This document shows, in pieces, positions 53,983 to 64,000 of a stretch of 64,000 nt of DNA. A program made the position numbers and the translations under genes. The notes below the pieces were generated by a model. It ran no database searches. It saw nothing but the letters and a program-made list of their open reading frames with translations, and had not been told where the DNA came from. Position 1 is the first letter of the stretch, and every line of letters starts with the position of its first letter. The stretch is from an uncultured Eubacteriales bacterium. GTDB taxonomy: Bacteria > Bacillota > Clostridia > Oscillospirales > CAG-272. The stretch covers positions 1-64,000 of the forward strand of contig UQXK01000003.1 of assembly GCA_900544985.1 (NCBI GenBank), in the 5' to 3' direction.

Positions 53983-54411
53983 ATGCCAACCTTTAACCAG
54001 CTTGTCCGCTCAGGTCGTGAAAAACGTGAGTACAAGTCGAAGTCTCCTGTTCTTCAAAAGAATTTCAACACTCTTACGAAGAGATATACAGAGCTTCCCG
54101 CTCCTCAAAGACGCGGTGTTTGCACAAAGGTTACAACGACGACCCCGAAGAAACCGAACTCGGCTCTTCGTAAAATCGCCAGAGTAAGACTTACAAACGG
54201 ACTTGAAGCAACGTGCTATATCCCCGGTATCGGACACAATCTTCAAGAGCACTCTGTTGTACTTATCAGAGGCGGAAGAGTACGTGACCTGCCCGGTGTA
54301 CGTTACCACATCATACGCGGTACGCTCGATACTCAGGGCGTTGCAAACCGCAACCAGAGCCGTTCGCTTTACGGTGCTAAACGCGGCAAAAAAGCTGCCG
54401 GTAAAAAATAA
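53983..54411 (+). CDS. rpsL: Ribosomal protein S12
   Basis: 142 aa. It contains [18 protein letters not shown] and [17 protein letters not shown], the conserved decoding-centre loops (streptomycin-resistance region). GAGGAGGT precedes the ATG. It heads the ribosomal part of the str operon. Confidence 0.98.
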   Translation: MPTFNQLVRSGREKREYKSKSPVLQKNFNTLTKRYTELPAPQRRGVCTKVTTTTPKKPNSALRKIARVRLTNGLEATCYIPGIGHNLQEHSVVLIRGGRVRDLPGVRYHIIRGTLDTQGVANRNQSRSLYGAKRGKKAAGKK

Positions 54412-54599
54412 TCTACCGGCTTGAAAAAAGGTAAAACTTAAAAGATGTCTAATCGCGTGCATTGGCTTTTTGACAGATAAAATGTTTATATCCGAATTTT
54501 GTTCGGACAAACACCCCTTTCAAACAAGACAATAAAGCACGACGGGAGGAAACTTTCGAGTACCTATGAGATTCATTTTATGTGAAGGAGGGAAGTAAA

Positions 54600-55070
54600 G
54601 TGCCAAGAAGAGGTCAAATTTCCAAAAGAGATGTATTGCCGGATCCTATGTATAATTCCAAGCTTGTAACAAAGCTTATAAACACAGTTATGGAAGACGG
54701 CAAGAAGGGCGTTGCTCAGAAGATCGTTTACGAAGCTTTTGACAAAGTTGCCGAAAAAACCGGAAAGAACCCGATTGAAGCGTTCCAGGAGGCATTCGAT
54801 AATATCATGCCCGTATTGGAAGTAAAAGCTCGCCGTGTAGGCGGTGCTACGTATCAGGTTCCGATGGAGGTTCGCCCTGAAAGAAAACAGACTCTCGGTC
54901 TGCGTTGGCTCGTTACGTTTGCAAGAAAACGTGGTGAAAGAACAATGGCAGACAGACTCGCAGCTGAAATAACGGACGCACTCGCAAATGTCGGCGGCGC
55001 GGTAAAGAAAAAAGAAGAAACACACAAGATGGCAGAAGCAAACAAAGCTTTTGCTCATTACAGATATTGA
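54600..55070 (+). CDS. rpsG: Ribosomal protein S7
   Basis: 156 aa starting [20 protein letters not shown], the normal S7 length. The GTG at 54600 is preceded by AAGGAGGG; an upstream in-frame start at 54582 would overlap that site. An approximately 190-bp spacer separates it from rpsL. Confidence 0.98.
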   Translation: MPRRGQISKRDVLPDPMYNSKLVTKLINTVMEDGKKGVAQKIVYEAFDKVAEKTGKNPIEAFQEAFDNIMPVLEVKARRVGGATYQVPMEVRPERKQTLGLRWLVTFARKRGERTMADRLAAEITDALANVGGAVKKKEETHKMAEANKAFAHYRY

Positions 55071-55138
55071 TTTTTTGCGGAAATATCCGCAAAAGATCAT
55101 GTCCAGCAATCTATTGCATATTATAAGGAGCTTTATTT

Positions 55139-57220
55139 ATGCCAAGACAATACCCATTAAGCAAAACTCGTAATATCGGCATCATGGCTCATATAGATGC
55201 GGGAAAAACCACTACAACGGAAAGAATTCTGTTTTACACCGGAAAAAATCATAAAATCGGAGAAACGCACGACGGTTCTGCCACAATGGACTGGATGGAG
55301 CAGGAACAGGAAAGAGGTATAACAATCACCTCTGCCGCTACTACCTGCTACTGGAAGGGAAATCGTATAAACATCATCGATACTCCCGGACACGTCGACT
55401 TTACTGTCGAGGTTGAACGTTCACTCCGCGTACTTGACGGTTCCGTTACAGTTTTCTGTGCTAAGGGCGGCGTTGAGCCTCAGTCTGAAACCGTTTGGCG
55501 TCAGGCTGACAAATACGGCGTTCCGAGAATGGCTTATGTCAACAAGATGGATATAACAGGTGCTAACTTCTACCGCGTTGTCCAGATGATGAAAGACAGA
55601 CTCAAAACAAATCCGTTGGTAATTCAGTTGCCTATCGGCAAGGAAGATACATTCCGCGGAATCATCGACCTTGTAAATATGGAAGCCGACATCTACTATG
55701 ATGAACTTGGTAAAGATATGAGAACCGAATCTATCCCCGAAGAGATGGCTGCGGAAGCAGAAAAGTACCGTCAGGAACTTGTCGAAACCGTTGCCGAAAC
55801 AGACGAGGCTCTCTTTGAAAAATACTGCGCAGGCGAAGAAATCTCCGTTGATGAGCTCAAAAAAGCCATCAGAGCGGCTACTATCGCCAACAAGGTTGTT
55901 CCCGTTACTTGCGGAACATCTTACAAAAACAAAGGCGTTCAGAAACTTCTCGACGCTGTTATCGATTATATGCCCGCTCCCGATGATATTCCTCATATAA
56001 AGGGTATCAATCCCGATACGGACGAAGAAGAAGAAAGACCTACCGATGATAACGAGCCGTTTTCCGCTCTTGCATTCAAGATCATGACGGACCCGTTTGT
56101 CGGAAAACTCTGCTTCTTCCGCGTTTATTCAGGTACGATCAAAGCAGGTGAAACTGCTTACAACCCCGAAAAGAGAACAAGAGAGCGTTTCGGAAGAATA
56201 CTTCAAATGCATGCTAACGAAAGAACGGATATCGATCAGGTATATTCCGGAGATATCGCCGCTATCGTTGGTACAAAGAACACTACGACAGGCGATACGC
56301 TCTGCGACGAGAATCATCCCATCGTTCTCGAATCGATGGAATTCCCGGAGCCTGTTATAAGAGTCGCTATCGAGCCGAAATCCAAAGCCAGCCAGGAAAA
56401 GATGGGCATAGCCCTTTCCAAGCTCGCAGAGGAAGACCCGACGTTCAAGACATACACAGACGAAGAAACAGGTCAGACGATCATCGCCGGAATGGGCGAG
56501 CTTCACCTTGAAATCATAGTCGACAGACTTATGAGAGAATTCAAAGTAGAGGCAAACGTAGGTAAACCTCAGGTTTCTTACAAAGAGACGATCACAAAGG
56601 CCGAATTCGAAGACTGCAAGTATGCACGTCAGTCCGGTGGTAAAGGTCAGTACGGTCACGTTAAGATCACCATCGAACCGAACGAAACCGGCAAGGGTTA
56701 CGAATTTATCAACAAGGTTACCGGCGGTAACATTCCGAAGGAATATATCCCCGCTGTCGACGCAGGTATCCAGGGCGCTATGCAGACCGGTGTACTTGCA
56801 GGCTACAACGTTGTTGACGTAAAGGTTACTCTTAACGACGGTTCTTACCATGAAGTCGACTCCTCTGAAATGGCGTTCAAGATTGCCGGTTCTATGGCAT
56901 TCAAGAATGCTATGAAGAGAGCGAAACCCGTAATTCTCGAACCTATAATGAAAGTTGTCGTTACGACTCCCGATGATTATATGGGCGATGTTATGGGCGA
57001 TATAAACTCCCGTCGCGGACAGATCCAGTCTATGGAGCCTGTTGCCGGTGCTCAGCAGATAACCGCTATGGTTCCTCTTGCTAACATGTTCGGTTATGCG
57101 ACAGAACTTCGTTCCAGAACACAGGGACGCGGTCAGTATACAATGGAACCCAGTCACTTCGATCAGGTTCCGAAGAGCGTTGCCGACGATATAATCGCCG
57201 GAAGAAACGCAAACAGATAA
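55139..57220 (+). CDS. fusA: Elongation factor G
   Basis: A 693-aa translocation GTPase. G1 is [20 protein letters not shown]2/G3 [14 protein letters not shown] and DTPGHVDF, G4 NKMD. Domains II-V follow, including the [11 protein letters not shown] stretch. AAGGAG precedes the ATG. Confidence 0.98.
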   Translation: MPRQYPLSKTRNIGIMAHIDAGKTTTTERILFYTGKNHKIGETHDGSATMDWMEQEQERGITITSAATTCYWKGNRINIIDTPGHVDFTVEVERSLRVLDGSVTVFCAKGGVEPQSETVWRQADKYGVPRMAYVNKMDITGANFYRVVQMMKDRLKTNPLVIQLPIGKEDTFRGIIDLVNMEADIYYDELGKDMRTESIPEEMAAEAEKYRQELVETVAETDEALFEKYCAGEEISVDELKKAIRAATIANKVVPVTCGTSYKNKGVQKLLDAVIDYMPAPDDIPHIKGINPDTDEEEERPTDDNEPFSALAFKIMTDPFVGKLCFFRVYSGTIKAGETAYNPEKRTRERFGRILQMHANERTDIDQVYSGDIAAIVGTKNTTTGDTLCDENHPIVLESMEFPEPVIRVAIEPKSKASQEKMGIALSKLAEEDPTFKTYTDEETGQTIIAGMGELHLEIIVDRLMREFKVEANVGKPQVSYKETITKAEFEDCKYARQSGGKGQYGHVKITIEPNETGKGYEFINKVTGGNIPKEYIPAVDAGIQGAMQTGVLAGYNVVDVKVTLNDGSYHEVDSSEMAFKIAGSMAFKNAMKRAKPVILEPIMKVVVTTPDDYMGDVMGDINSRRGQIQSMEPVAGAQQITAMVPLANMFGYATELRSRTQGRGQYTMEPSHFDQVPKSVADDIIAGRNANR

Positions 57221-57299
57221 CATCTGTTTTTATAAAAATAAAAATTAAAAAATCGCGGAAAAATTACCCCTTTTCCGTAAATTTAAGGAGGATTTTTCA

Positions 57300-58505
57300 A
57301 TGGCAAAGGCACATTTTGAAAGAACAAAACCCCATGTAAACATTGGTACCATTGGCCACGTTGACCATGGTAAAACAACTCTTACGGCTGCTATCACAAA
57401 ATATCTTTCTATCGCAAACGGCAAGAACGAATTCCTTGCTTACGATCAGATAGATAACGCTCCCGAAGAGAAAGCTCGTGGTATCACAATCAATACCCGT
57501 CACGTTGAGTATGAAACAGACGCTCGTCACTATGCACACGTTGACTGCCCCGGACACGCTGACTACGTTAAAAACATGATCACAGGTGCAGCTCAGATGG
57601 ACGGCGCTATCCTCGTTGTTGCAGCTTCCGACGGTCCGCTTCAGCAGACACGTGAGCACGTTCTTCTTGCTCACCAGGTCGGCGTTCCCGCTATCGTTGT
57701 ATTCCTTAACAAATGCGACATAGTTGATGATGAAGAGCTTCTTGAACTCGTTGAGATGGACGTTCGCGACCTTCTCAATCAGTACGACTTCCCCGGAGAC
57801 GATGTACCGATAATCCGCGGTTCTGCTCGTGTTGCTCTCGAATCCGCAAGCACAGATCCCAGCGCTCCCGAATATGCTCCTATCAAAGAGCTCATGGACG
57901 CTGTTGACTCTTATATCCCCACTCCCGACAGAAAGTCCGATCTTCCTTTCCTTATGCCTGTCGAGGACGTATTCTCCATCTCCGGCCGTGGTACTGTTGC
58001 CACAGGTAGAGTTGAGAGCGGTACAGTTAAAGTAGGCGACGTTGTTGAAATAGTTGGTCTTTCCGACGAAAAGAAACAGACAACTATCACAGGCGTTGAA
58101 ATGTTCAAGAAGATTCTTGACAATGCTGAGGCAGGAGACAACGTTGGTCTTCTCCTTCGTGGTATAGACAAGAAAGAAATCGAAAGAGGACAGGTTCTCT
58201 GCAAACCCGGCACAATCCATCCTCACACGAAATTCAAAGGCCACGTTTACGTTCTTACTGAAAAAGAAGGCGGACGTAAGAAACCCTTCTTCGCAGGCTA
58301 CCGTCCTCAGTTCTATTTCAGAACAACAGACGTTACAGGTACAATCGAACTTCCCGAAGGCGTTGAAATGGCTCGTCCCGGTGATAACGTTGATATCACA
58401 GTTGAGCTCATCACTCCTATCGCTATCGATAAGAACCTCCGTTTCGCTATCCGTGAAGGCGGCAGAACAGTTGGTTCCGGTGTCGTTTCCGATATCATTG
58501 AGTAA
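57300..58505 (+). CDS. tuf: Elongation factor Tu
   Basis: 401 aa. [15 protein letters not shown] (G1), [14 protein letters not shown] (G2), [28 protein letters not shown] (G3) and NKCDIVDD (G4). It is the last gene of the str operon, ending in a strong terminator. AAGGAGG precedes the ATG. Confidence 0.98.
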   Translation: MAKAHFERTKPHVNIGTIGHVDHGKTTLTAAITKYLSIANGKNEFLAYDQIDNAPEEKARGITINTRHVEYETDARHYAHVDCPGHADYVKNMITGAAQMDGAILVVAASDGPLQQTREHVLLAHQVGVPAIVVFLNKCDIVDDEELLELVEMDVRDLLNQYDFPGDDVPIIRGSARVALESASTDPSAPEYAPIKELMDAVDSYIPTPDRKSDLPFLMPVEDVFSISGRGTVATGRVESGTVKVGDVVEIVGLSDEKKQTTITGVEMFKKILDNAEAGDNVGLLLRGIDKKEIERGQVLCKPGTIHPHTKFKGHVYVLTEKEGGRKKPFFAGYRPQFYFRTTDVTGTIELPEGVEMARPGDNVDITVELITPIAIDKNLRFAIREGGRTVGSGVVSDIIE

Positions 58506-58541
58506 TCTTTGATTTAAAGACGATATTTGATGTTTATTTTG

Positions 58542-58567
58542 TCGGAGAAGGCTTTTGCCTTCTCCGA
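58542..58567 (+). terminator. Terminator after tuf
   Basis: A perfect 11-bp stem TCGGAGAAGGC/GCCTTCTCCGA with a TTTT loop. Confidence 0.8.
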
Positions 58568-58584
58568 TGAAAATTTTATACTGT

Positions 58585-58975
58585 AAAAATTACCGAAACG
58601 AATTTTATTGTTTTGCCGTGCTTTTAACGGCGAGCAATAATAGGTGCGACGGGAGCGGCGACTTGCCGCAATTTACAATAATATAAAATTTACCGAAACG
58701 AATTTTGTTGTTTTGCTGTGCTTTTAACGGCAAGCAGTAATAGGCGTGACGGGAGCGGCAACTTGCCGCAATTTACAATAATATAAAAATTACCGAAGCA
58801 AATTTTATTGTTTTGCCGTGCTTTTAACGGAGAACGATGATTTGCGCGACGGGAGCGGCAACTTGCCGCAATTTAAAGTTATATAAAAATTACCGAAACG
58901 AATTTTATTGTTTTGCCGTGATTTTGGCGGGGAACGATGATAGGTGCGACGGTGGCGGCGACTCGCCGCAATCTT
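58585..58975. repeat. Four tandem 100-bp non-coding repeats
   Basis: Four units start at about 58585, 58685, 58785 and 58885, with an exact 100-bp period (TACCGAAACG-type landmark at 58591, 58691, 58791, 58891). Each carries a GCCGT...ACGGC-type hairpin and a GCGGC(G/A)-ACT-(T/C)GCCGC hairpin (for example 58655-58669). The period is not a multiple of three and no frame stays open, so it is non-coding. The last unit ends at the start of the FMN riboswitch. Confidence 0.88.
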
Positions 58976-59088
58976 TGGGGAATGGTGTAATTCCATATCG
59001 GTGGTAAAGCCCACGAAGCAGCCAAAGGCTGCCCGAGCAGGTTTGTTTCCTGCGCCGACGGTTATAGTCCGGATGAAAAAAGAAAGGA
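58971..59088 (+). promoter_or_regulatory. FMN riboswitch (RFN element)
   Basis: Conserved blocks in order: TTTGGGGAATGGTG, ATTCCATATCGGTGGTAAAGCCC, a variable hairpin (AGCCAAAGGCT), CCCGAGC, CGCCGACGGTTATAGTCCGGATG and a 3' AAAGAAAG. These match the FMN aptamer. It precedes a riboflavin transporter gene, so FMN should switch off uptake. Confidence 0.93.
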
Positions 59089-59101
59089 TCCTCCTTTTGC
59101 G

Positions 59102-59133
59102 GGGGATATTAAGTCCCCGTGCGGGGATTTTTT
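59102..59133 (+). terminator. FMN-riboswitch expression platform
   Basis: Terminator TCCCCG/CGGGGA (59114-59119/59122-59127) followed by T6. An alternative stem GGGGA (59102-59106)/TCCCC (59114-59118) shares the TCCCC and would prevent termination. Transcriptional control is inferred. Confidence 0.8.
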
Positions 59134-59148
59134 ATTTGGTATTTAAAA

Positions 59149-59847
59149 ATGCGTACTTCTTCTAATTCTTTGAAAATTAAAAAAATCGTAACTATTGCCA
59201 TATTTTGTGCTTTGGCGTATTTGAGTTTGTTTGTTTTTCGTATTTCGGGAATAGGCGGCTTTCTTACATTCGATATAAAAGACACGATAGTCGCGCTTGC
59301 CGCGATGATATTCGGACCGATAACAGGAGTCATTATATCGCTTGTCGTAGCTCTTATCGAGATGGTTACCGTCAGCGGTACCGGACCATGGGGCTTCCTT
59401 ATGAATTTTGTTGCGACAGCTGTTTTTTCCGCGGTTGCAAGCCTTGTTTATGCACACTTCCCGAAAATAAAGAAAACGATTTCAGGCGCAGTTGCAGGAC
59501 TTCTTTTTGCCGTTGTTTCAATGACCCTTGTAATGATAGTTATGAACCTCTTTGTAACTCCGATATATTACGGCATACCGAGGTCCGCCGTTGTGGATAT
59601 GCTCGTGCCGCTCCTCATACCTTTCAACCTTATAAAGGCGGTCTTGAATGCTTCCGCGGTTCTTGTGCTTTATAAACCTATAAAAGAAGCGCTTCGCCGT
59701 GCAAAGCTTATAGAGGGCTCCTCCGAAAACTATAAATTCGGAAAAACTTCTATCATACTCACTGTCTGCGGCGTTGTTATAATCGCCGTATGCGTCGTTC
59801 TTCTTATAGTTGCATTGAATGGCTCTTTCCAGATAATAAAGAAATAG
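59149..59847 (+). CDS. ribU: Riboflavin ECF transporter substrate-binding component
   Basis: A 232-aa integral membrane S-component that binds riboflavin and works with an ECF energising module encoded elsewhere. Six hydrophobic segments; the family pattern ISGIGGFLTFDIKDTIVALAAMIFGPITGV and the middle SGTGPWGFLMNFVATAVFS are typical of RibU. I chose the ATG at 59149; no strong SD is visible because the terminator overlaps the leader. The FMN riboswitch upstream supports the assignment. Confidence 0.93.
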   Translation: MRTSSNSLKIKKIVTIAIFCALAYLSLFVFRISGIGGFLTFDIKDTIVALAAMIFGPITGVIISLVVALIEMVTVSGTGPWGFLMNFVATAVFSAVASLVYAHFPKIKKTISGAVAGLLFAVVSMTLVMIVMNLFVTPIYYGIPRSAVVDMLVPLLIPFNLIKAVLNASAVLVLYKPIKEALRRAKLIEGSSENYKFGKTSIILTVCGVVIIAVCVVLLIVALNGSFQIIKK

Positions 59848-60012
59848 TGCGAAATGCATACTCACGCTTGACAGTATATAAGCTTTTTCTTATAAGACAA
59901 AAACTGACGTTTGCAATTTTTGATGGAATAAAAAAATAAAACATACATATATTTCATTTACCGTGATTTTTCAGAAAGCTTTTATTCCTGTTACCGAAAG
60001 GATATTTTTATT

Positions 60013-60861
60013 ATGAATGAACAGAAAAAGGCAAAAAACCCCGTAATACTTTTCTTTATACGAATTTTGCAGGGGGCGCTTATAGGGCTCGGCGCGGTGC
60101 TGCCCGGTATTTCCGGCGGCGTGCTTTGCGTTATTTTCGGAATTTACAAGCCGATAATGGAATTTTTATCAAGTCCGTTCAAGCGTTTTCGCACCCATGT
60201 TCCGAAGCTTATTCCCGTTATAATCGGAGGTGCTGTCGGCTTTTTGGGAATCGCGAAGCTGCTCGCCTTCTTCCTTGAAAAATATCCGAATCCGTCCGTA
60301 TGTCTTTTCATCGGTCTGATAGTGGGAATGCTGCCGTCGCTTTTCTCCGAAGCAGGTGAAAAGGGACGCACGACAGGTTCTTTTGTCTCCATGATAATAG
60401 CGTTTGTCGTAATAATGGCGATTTTGATTTCTCTTAATCTTATGTCTGTTTCGATAACGCCGAATATCTGGTGGTATCTCTTCTGCGGATTTTGCGTTGC
60501 AATGAGCGTCATCGCCCCCGGCATGAGCTTTTCGACGCTTCTTATGCCGCTCGGACTTTATACGCCGTTTGTCGACGGACTCGGAAATCTCAACATGAAA
60601 GTTATTCTTCCGGCAGCTCTCGGCGCGATTGTCACGGTCATTTGCCTTGCAAAGGCAATAGACAAACTTTTCACGAAGTTCTATTCCTATGCTTTCCATG
60701 CCATAATAGGAATCGTTATCGCGGCTACGATAATGATAATCCCGTTTAAGAGCTTTGCCGCTTCCGCAGGATCGTTTTTTGTAAATATTTTGTGTATAGC
60801 GGTGGGAATAATAGCGGCTCTCCTGCTCGATAAATTTAATAAACGCTTTTCAAAGGAATAA
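60013..60861 (+). CDS. DUF368 membrane protein (PopT-like polyprenyl-phosphate transporter)
   Basis: A 282-aa polytopic membrane protein of the DUF368 family, with about eight hydrophobic segments. Signature segments include ALIGLGAVLPGISGGVLCVIFGIY and FCVAMSVIAPGMSFSTLLMPLGLY, a two-fold internal repeat. Family members have recently been shown to return undecaprenyl phosphate across the membrane for cell-wall synthesis; the same role is likely here. AAAGGATA precedes the ATG. Confidence 0.88.
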   Translation: MNEQKKAKNPVILFFIRILQGALIGLGAVLPGISGGVLCVIFGIYKPIMEFLSSPFKRFRTHVPKLIPVIIGGAVGFLGIAKLLAFFLEKYPNPSVCLFIGLIVGMLPSLFSEAGEKGRTTGSFVSMIIAFVVIMAILISLNLMSVSITPNIWWYLFCGFCVAMSVIAPGMSFSTLLMPLGLYTPFVDGLGNLNMKVILPAALGAIVTVICLAKAIDKLFTKFYSYAFHAIIGIVIAATIMIIPFKSFAASAGSFFVNILCIAVGIIAALLLDKFNKRFSKE

Positions 60862-60869
60862 AAATTAAG

Positions 60870-60903
60870 ATATGCGGAGAAAAAATTCTCCGCATATTTT
60901 TTT
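60870..60903 (+). terminator. Terminator after the DUF368 gene
   Basis: ATATGCGGAGAA/TTCTCCGCATAT followed by a T-run. Between it and 61034 no gene is seen. Confidence 0.88.
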
Positions 60904-61034
60904 CTTTTTGTGTAATAATTACAATGAATGGAATATGCTTTATTTTTGCTTTATATATTTTGTTAAAAAATCAACGGCGTTTTTTGAAAAGCACAAAATA
61001 TTGTGCCGAATTTAAAAAAACAGCACAATATCTA

Positions 61035-61063
61035 TTGACAAGAAGAGAAAAATGTCTTATACT
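61035..61063 (+). promoter_or_regulatory. pflAB promoter
   Basis: TTGACA (61035-61040), a 17-bp spacer and TATACT (61058-61063). Transcription should start at about 61070, directly at the riboswitch. Confidence 0.82.
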
Positions 61064-61070
61064 GTATCCA

Positions 61071-61136
61071 GTCATATTACTGACGGAAGTGGTGAAACCA
61101 CAGGGAGTATGACTTGTATTGCCGACCGTCTGGGCA
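61071..61136 (+). promoter_or_regulatory. ZTP riboswitch (pfl motif)
   Basis: P1 GTCATA (61071-61076) pairs with TATGAC (61108-61113), internal loop ACTGACGGAA, P2 GTGG-TGAAA-CCAC (61089-61101), then AGGGAG. The conserved 3' hairpin segment GCCGACCGTCTGGGCA (61121-61136) follows. This is the pfl-motif/ZTP aptamer that senses folate stress through ZTP. It lies upstream of pflA, one of the gene contexts for which the motif was named. Confidence 0.9.
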
Positions 61137-61164
61137 GATAGAAGCTCGGAGGTCGCCTTTTTTT
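61123..61164 (+). terminator. Terminator of the ZTP riboswitch
   Basis: CGACC (61123-61127) pairs with GGTCG (61151-61155), followed by CC and T7. The 5' strand overlaps the aptamer's conserved 3' segment, so ligand binding would compete with terminator formation. Confidence 0.72.
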
Positions 61165-61203
61165 ATCCTTTAAAAAATTTACTTAAAAAGGAGGGGATAT
61201 GTT

Positions 61204-61920
61204 ATGGCGGAAGGAAGAATAATGTCGATCGAGTCTATGGGACTTGTTGACGGTCCGGGAATACGGTTTGTCGTATTTATGCAGGGGTGTATGCTTCGAT
61301 GTAGATTTTGTCACAATCCTGACAGTTGGAACAAAAACTGCGGAGAGACAATAAGCTCAGATGAGCTTATGAGAAGAATAATCCGTTTTCGTCCTTATTT
61401 TGAACGAAGCGGCGGAGGCGTTACTTTTTCCGGCGGGGAACCGCTCTTGCAGAAAGATTTTCTTTTGGAAATGCTGAAACGATGTAAAGCGGAAAATATC
61501 CACACCTGTCTTGACACCGCCGGTGTCGGAGACGGAGATTATGACGATATCCTCTCTTTTACAGATCTTGTTCTCTATGATGTAAAAGCGATAGATAAAG
61601 ACGGATATTTAAAAATGTGCGGAAGAGATATTTCCGAAACGGAAGAGTTTCAGGACGCAATGAAGCACATGAAGAGCCGCGTTATAGTACGACAGGTCGT
61701 TGTTCCCGGAATAAACGACAACGATGAATATATGGAAGGGCTTTCGGAATATATCAAGAAAAATATTCCCGGCACCGAAAAGGTAGAGCTTTTGCCGTAT
61801 CATCTTCTCGGAGAACATAAATATAAAAAGCTCGGCATAAAGGAACCGCTTGAAGGTGTACCGGCAATGGATGCGGACATAGTAAACGGTTTTTACAATA
61901 AATATTTTAAAAAAGCATGA
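61204..61920 (+). CDS. pflA: Pyruvate formate-lyase activating enzyme
   Basis: A 238-aa radical SAM enzyme that installs the glycyl radical on PflB. The cluster motif CMLRCRFCHNPDSW (C-x3-C-x2-C, residues about 30-37) and TFSGGEPLLQ are present. AGGAGG precedes the ATG. It sits 17 bp upstream of pflB, under the ZTP riboswitch. The gene order pflA-pflB is the reverse of that in E. coli. Confidence 0.96.
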   Translation: MAEGRIMSIESMGLVDGPGIRFVVFMQGCMLRCRFCHNPDSWNKNCGETISSDELMRRIIRFRPYFERSGGGVTFSGGEPLLQKDFLLEMLKRCKAENIHTCLDTAGVGDGDYDDILSFTDLVLYDVKAIDKDGYLKMCGRDISETEEFQDAMKHMKSRVIVRQVVVPGINDNDEYMEGLSEYIKKNIPGTEKVELLPYHLLGEHKYKKLGIKEPLEGVPAMDADIVNGFYNKYFKKA

Positions 61921-61937
61921 AAGGTAAAATTTGAACA

Positions 61938-64000
61938 ATGGAAAGAAAAGCATTTAACGGCGGAAGATGGGAAAGAGAAATCGATGTCCGCAATTTTATA
62001 CAGAAAAACTACACTCTTTATGAAGGAGACGCTTCGTTTTTGAGCGGTCCTACCGAAAAAACGAAAAAGGTTTGGAACAAATGCGTAGAGCTTCTTTCGG
62101 AAGAGCTTAAAAAAGGCGGCGTTCTCGACGTCGAAACAAAGAGAATTTCCGGAATTTGCAGCTTTGAACCCGGATATATAGACAAAGACAACGAAGTTAT
62201 CGTAGGACTTCAAACAGATGCACCGCTTAAAAGAATAGTAAACCTCTACGGCGGTACGAGAATGGCAGAGCAGAGCCTTGAAGCTTACGGATATTCGCTC
62301 GATCCCGAAATAAAAGCACATTTCTATGAATACAGAAAAACACACAACCAGGGCGTTTTTGACGCATATCCCGCTTCCGTAAGAGCGGCAAGACACGCGG
62401 GACTTCTTACAGGACTTCCCGACGCATATGGCAGAGGAAGAATAATAGGAGATTATCGTCGCGTTGCACTTTACGGTACGGACAGACTTATCGCAGAAAA
62501 GAAGAAAGATCTTGCAAAGCTCGACGGAGAAATGACAGATAGCCTTATAAAACTCCGTGAAGAGGTCTCCATGCAGATACGCGCGCTTTCCGACATCGCA
62601 AAGATGGCAGAGAGCTACGGCGTTGATGTTACCAAACCCGCTGTTTCCGCAAAGGAAGCGATACAGTCGCTTTACATGGGATATCTTGCAGGAATAAAAG
62701 AGAACAACGGCGCGGCAACTTCGCTCGGAAGAACGTCCACATTCCTCGATATATATGTACAAAGAGATCTCGAAGCCGGAATCATCACAGAGGAAGAGGC
62801 GCAGGAGCTTATCGATCAGTTTATAATAAAGCTCCGTCTTGTAAGACACCTCAGAACTCCCGAATATAACGAACTTTTCGGCGGAGATCCCACATGGGTA
62901 ACCGAATCTGTCGGCGGCGTAGGAATAAACGGCAAACCGCTCGTTACGAAGAACTCTTTCAGATATCTTCATACGCTCATAAATCTCGGAACGGCTCCCG
63001 AACCGAACCTCACTGTTCTTTGGTCCGAAAAACTCCCCGAGAATTTCAAAAAATTCTGCGCTGACATCTCTATAAAGACAGACTCCATTCAGTATGAAAA
63101 CGACGACGTTATGAGACCCATTTACGGTGACGATTACGCTATCGCTTGCTGCGTTTCCGCTATGAGAGTCGGCAAACAGATGCAGTTCTTCGGCGCAAGA
63201 TGCAATGTTGCAAAGAGCCTTCTTTACGCGATAAACGGTGGAATCGACGAACTTAAAGGCGAAAAAGTCGTTCCCGGCATAAAGCCTCTTGATTCGGAAG
63301 TTCTTTCTTTCGACGAGGTCTGGGCAAACTATGAAAAAGTTCTCGAATACGTTGCAAAGATATATGTCGACGCAAACAATATAATCCACTATATGCATGA
63401 CAAATATGCGTACGAAGCGAGCCAGATGTCGCTCCATGATACGGATCCCGAAAAACTTATGGCATTCGGAATGGCAGGACTTTCCGTCGCTGCCGACAGC
63501 CTTTCTGCCATCAAATTCGCCAAGGTACGCCCGATAAGAAATGAAAACGGCGTTGCCGTTGATTTTGTAACGGAAGGCGACTATCCGAAGTACGGAAACG
63601 ATGACGACAGAGTTGACGACCTCGCTGTCGACATAGCCACAAAGCTTATAACCGAGCTTAAAAAGCACAAGCTTTACAGAAACGCAAAGCACACGCTTTC
63701 TGCTCTTACGATAACGAGCAACGTTATGTACGGCAAGAAGACCGGTACTACTCCCGACGGCAGAAAAGCCGGCGAACCTCTTGCTCCCGGCGCAAACCCG
63801 ATGCACGGAAGAGACGCTTCCGGTGCTCTCGCATCTCTCAACTCCGTTGCAAAGATTCCTTACCGCAATGTTTGCCAGGACGGTGTTTCCAACACGTTCT
63901 CCATTGTTCCGACGGCTCTCGGAAAGGGCGGAGAAGAGAGAATATCCAATCTTGTAAGCATACTCGACGGATATTTTGCGCAGGGCGCTCAGCATCTTAA
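61938..64000 (+). CDS. pflB: Formate C-acetyltransferase (pyruvate formate-lyase), truncated by the window
   Basis: About 687 residues are visible, open to the window edge. It converts pyruvate and CoA to acetyl-CoA and formate. The catalytic Cys pair is in [15 protein letters not shown] (about residue 400). Other family stretches: [25 protein letters not shown] and [23 protein letters not shown]. The C-terminal glycyl-radical motif would lie beyond 64000. AAAGG precedes the ATG at 61938 with wide spacing. The acetyl-CoA produced feeds AdhE. Confidence 0.96.
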   Translation, partial: MERKAFNGGRWEREIDVRNFIQKNYTLYEGDASFLSGPTEKTKKVWNKCVELLSEELKKGGVLDVETKRISGICSFEPGYIDKDNEVIVGLQTDAPLKRIVNLYGGTRMAEQSLEAYGYSLDPEIKAHFYEYRKTHNQGVFDAYPASVRAARHAGLLTGLPDAYGRGRIIGDYRRVALYGTDRLIAEKKKDLAKLDGEMTDSLIKLREEVSMQIRALSDIAKMAESYGVDVTKPAVSAKEAIQSLYMGYLAGIKENNGAATSLGRTSTFLDIYVQRDLEAGIITEEEAQELIDQFIIKLRLVRHLRTPEYNELFGGDPTWVTESVGGVGINGKPLVTKNSFRYLHTLINLGTAPEPNLTVLWSEKLPENFKKFCADISIKTDSIQYENDDVMRPIYGDDYAIACCVSAMRVGKQMQFFGARCNVAKSLLYAINGGIDELKGEKVVPGIKPLDSEVLSFDEVWANYEKVLEYVAKIYVDANNIIHYMHDKYAYEASQMSLHDTDPEKLMAFGMAGLSVAADSLSAIKFAKVRPIRNENGVAVDFVTEGDYPKYGNDDDRVDDLAVDIATKLITELKKHKLYRNAKHTLSALTITSNVMYGKKTGTTPDGRKAGEPLAPGANPMHGRDASGALASLNSVAKIPYRNVCQDGVSNTFSIVPTALGKGGEERISNLVSILDGYFAQGAQHL

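Noticed and set aside
58585..58975. CRISPR array
   Set aside because: The 100-bp units are adjacent and alike throughout, with no short repeat/unique spacer pattern and no cas genes.
61893..63995. A 700-codon open frame on the minus strand
   Set aside because: It is antisense to pflB, whose plus-strand frame carries all family motifs.

Overview
The window looks like chromosomal DNA from a strictly anaerobic, Gram-positive-type (monoderm) member of the Clostridia, possibly a gut species. The basis is gene content: pyruvate formate-lyase with its activase, bifunctional AdhE with a second iron alcohol dehydrogenase, Rex, [FeFe]-hydrogenase-family proteins, a reverse rubrerythrin under a Fur/PerR-type regulator, an ECF riboflavin transporter under an FMN riboswitch, and no outer-membrane or respiratory genes. 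SD sequences are strong and promoters often match TTGACA-17-TATAAT. I cannot name the species.

Layout. 1-4370: hairpins, then argH, argG and an MFS transporter on the minus strand; argG has its own promoter and a putative ARG box. 4371-5931: peroxide-stress pair (Fur/PerR-like regulator, reverse rubrerythrin). 5971-9096: a large membrane-anchored surface protein with seven Cys motifs. 9546-16387: an integrated filamentous phage (inovirus-like prophage, 6,527 bp between att copies) in tRNA-Ser(GGA), next to the remnant of a related element. 16462-23600: sugar-phosphate isomerase-like protein, cytidylate kinase-like protein, inositol-phosphatase-family protein, GH3 beta-glucosidase, iron alcohol dehydrogenase and NUDIX hydrolase. 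23951-29027: rex, a LysR regulator, adhE and an APH-fold kinase. 29295-33883: a four-gene cluster that looks like an H2-sensing and signalling module. 34027-41318: accessory DNA with a DUF815 ATPase, a structured tandem-repeat leader, an orphan holin lacking a normal start codon, an ArsR/DUF2087 operon, tRNA-Ser(GCU), and small XRE and Cys-rich proteins. 41400-45314: HIT protein, mscL, alaS. 45532-58567: rpoB-rpoC, then the str operon (L7Ae-like, rpsL, rpsG, fusA, tuf). 58585-59847: four exact-period 100-bp repeats abutting an FMN riboswitch and ribU. 60013-64000: DUF368 transporter, then a ZTP (pfl-motif) riboswitch controlling pflA-pflB; pflB runs off the window.

The most interesting system is the prophage. 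Its order is: divergent repressor with a three-site operator; a small protein in the ssDNA-binding-protein position; leader-peptide plus single-TM coat-like proteins; a 59-aa membrane protein; a large secreted, C-terminally anchored protein with Ca-binding-like repeats and a Gly/Ser linker (pIII-like); a pVI-position membrane protein; a Zot/pI-type ATPase; two large hairpins (candidate origin or packaging signal); a Rep_trans-type initiator; and a tyrosine integrase. This parallels the V-VIII-III-VI-I core order of filamentous phages, but in a monoderm host and without a secretin.

Other unexplained structure includes a three-hairpin repeat that sits directly after the stop codons of two unrelated minus-strand genes and shows compensatory changes, the 100-bp repeats with a covarying hairpin, and a 34-bp palindrome at adhE with a related site at the second alcohol dehydrogenase gene.
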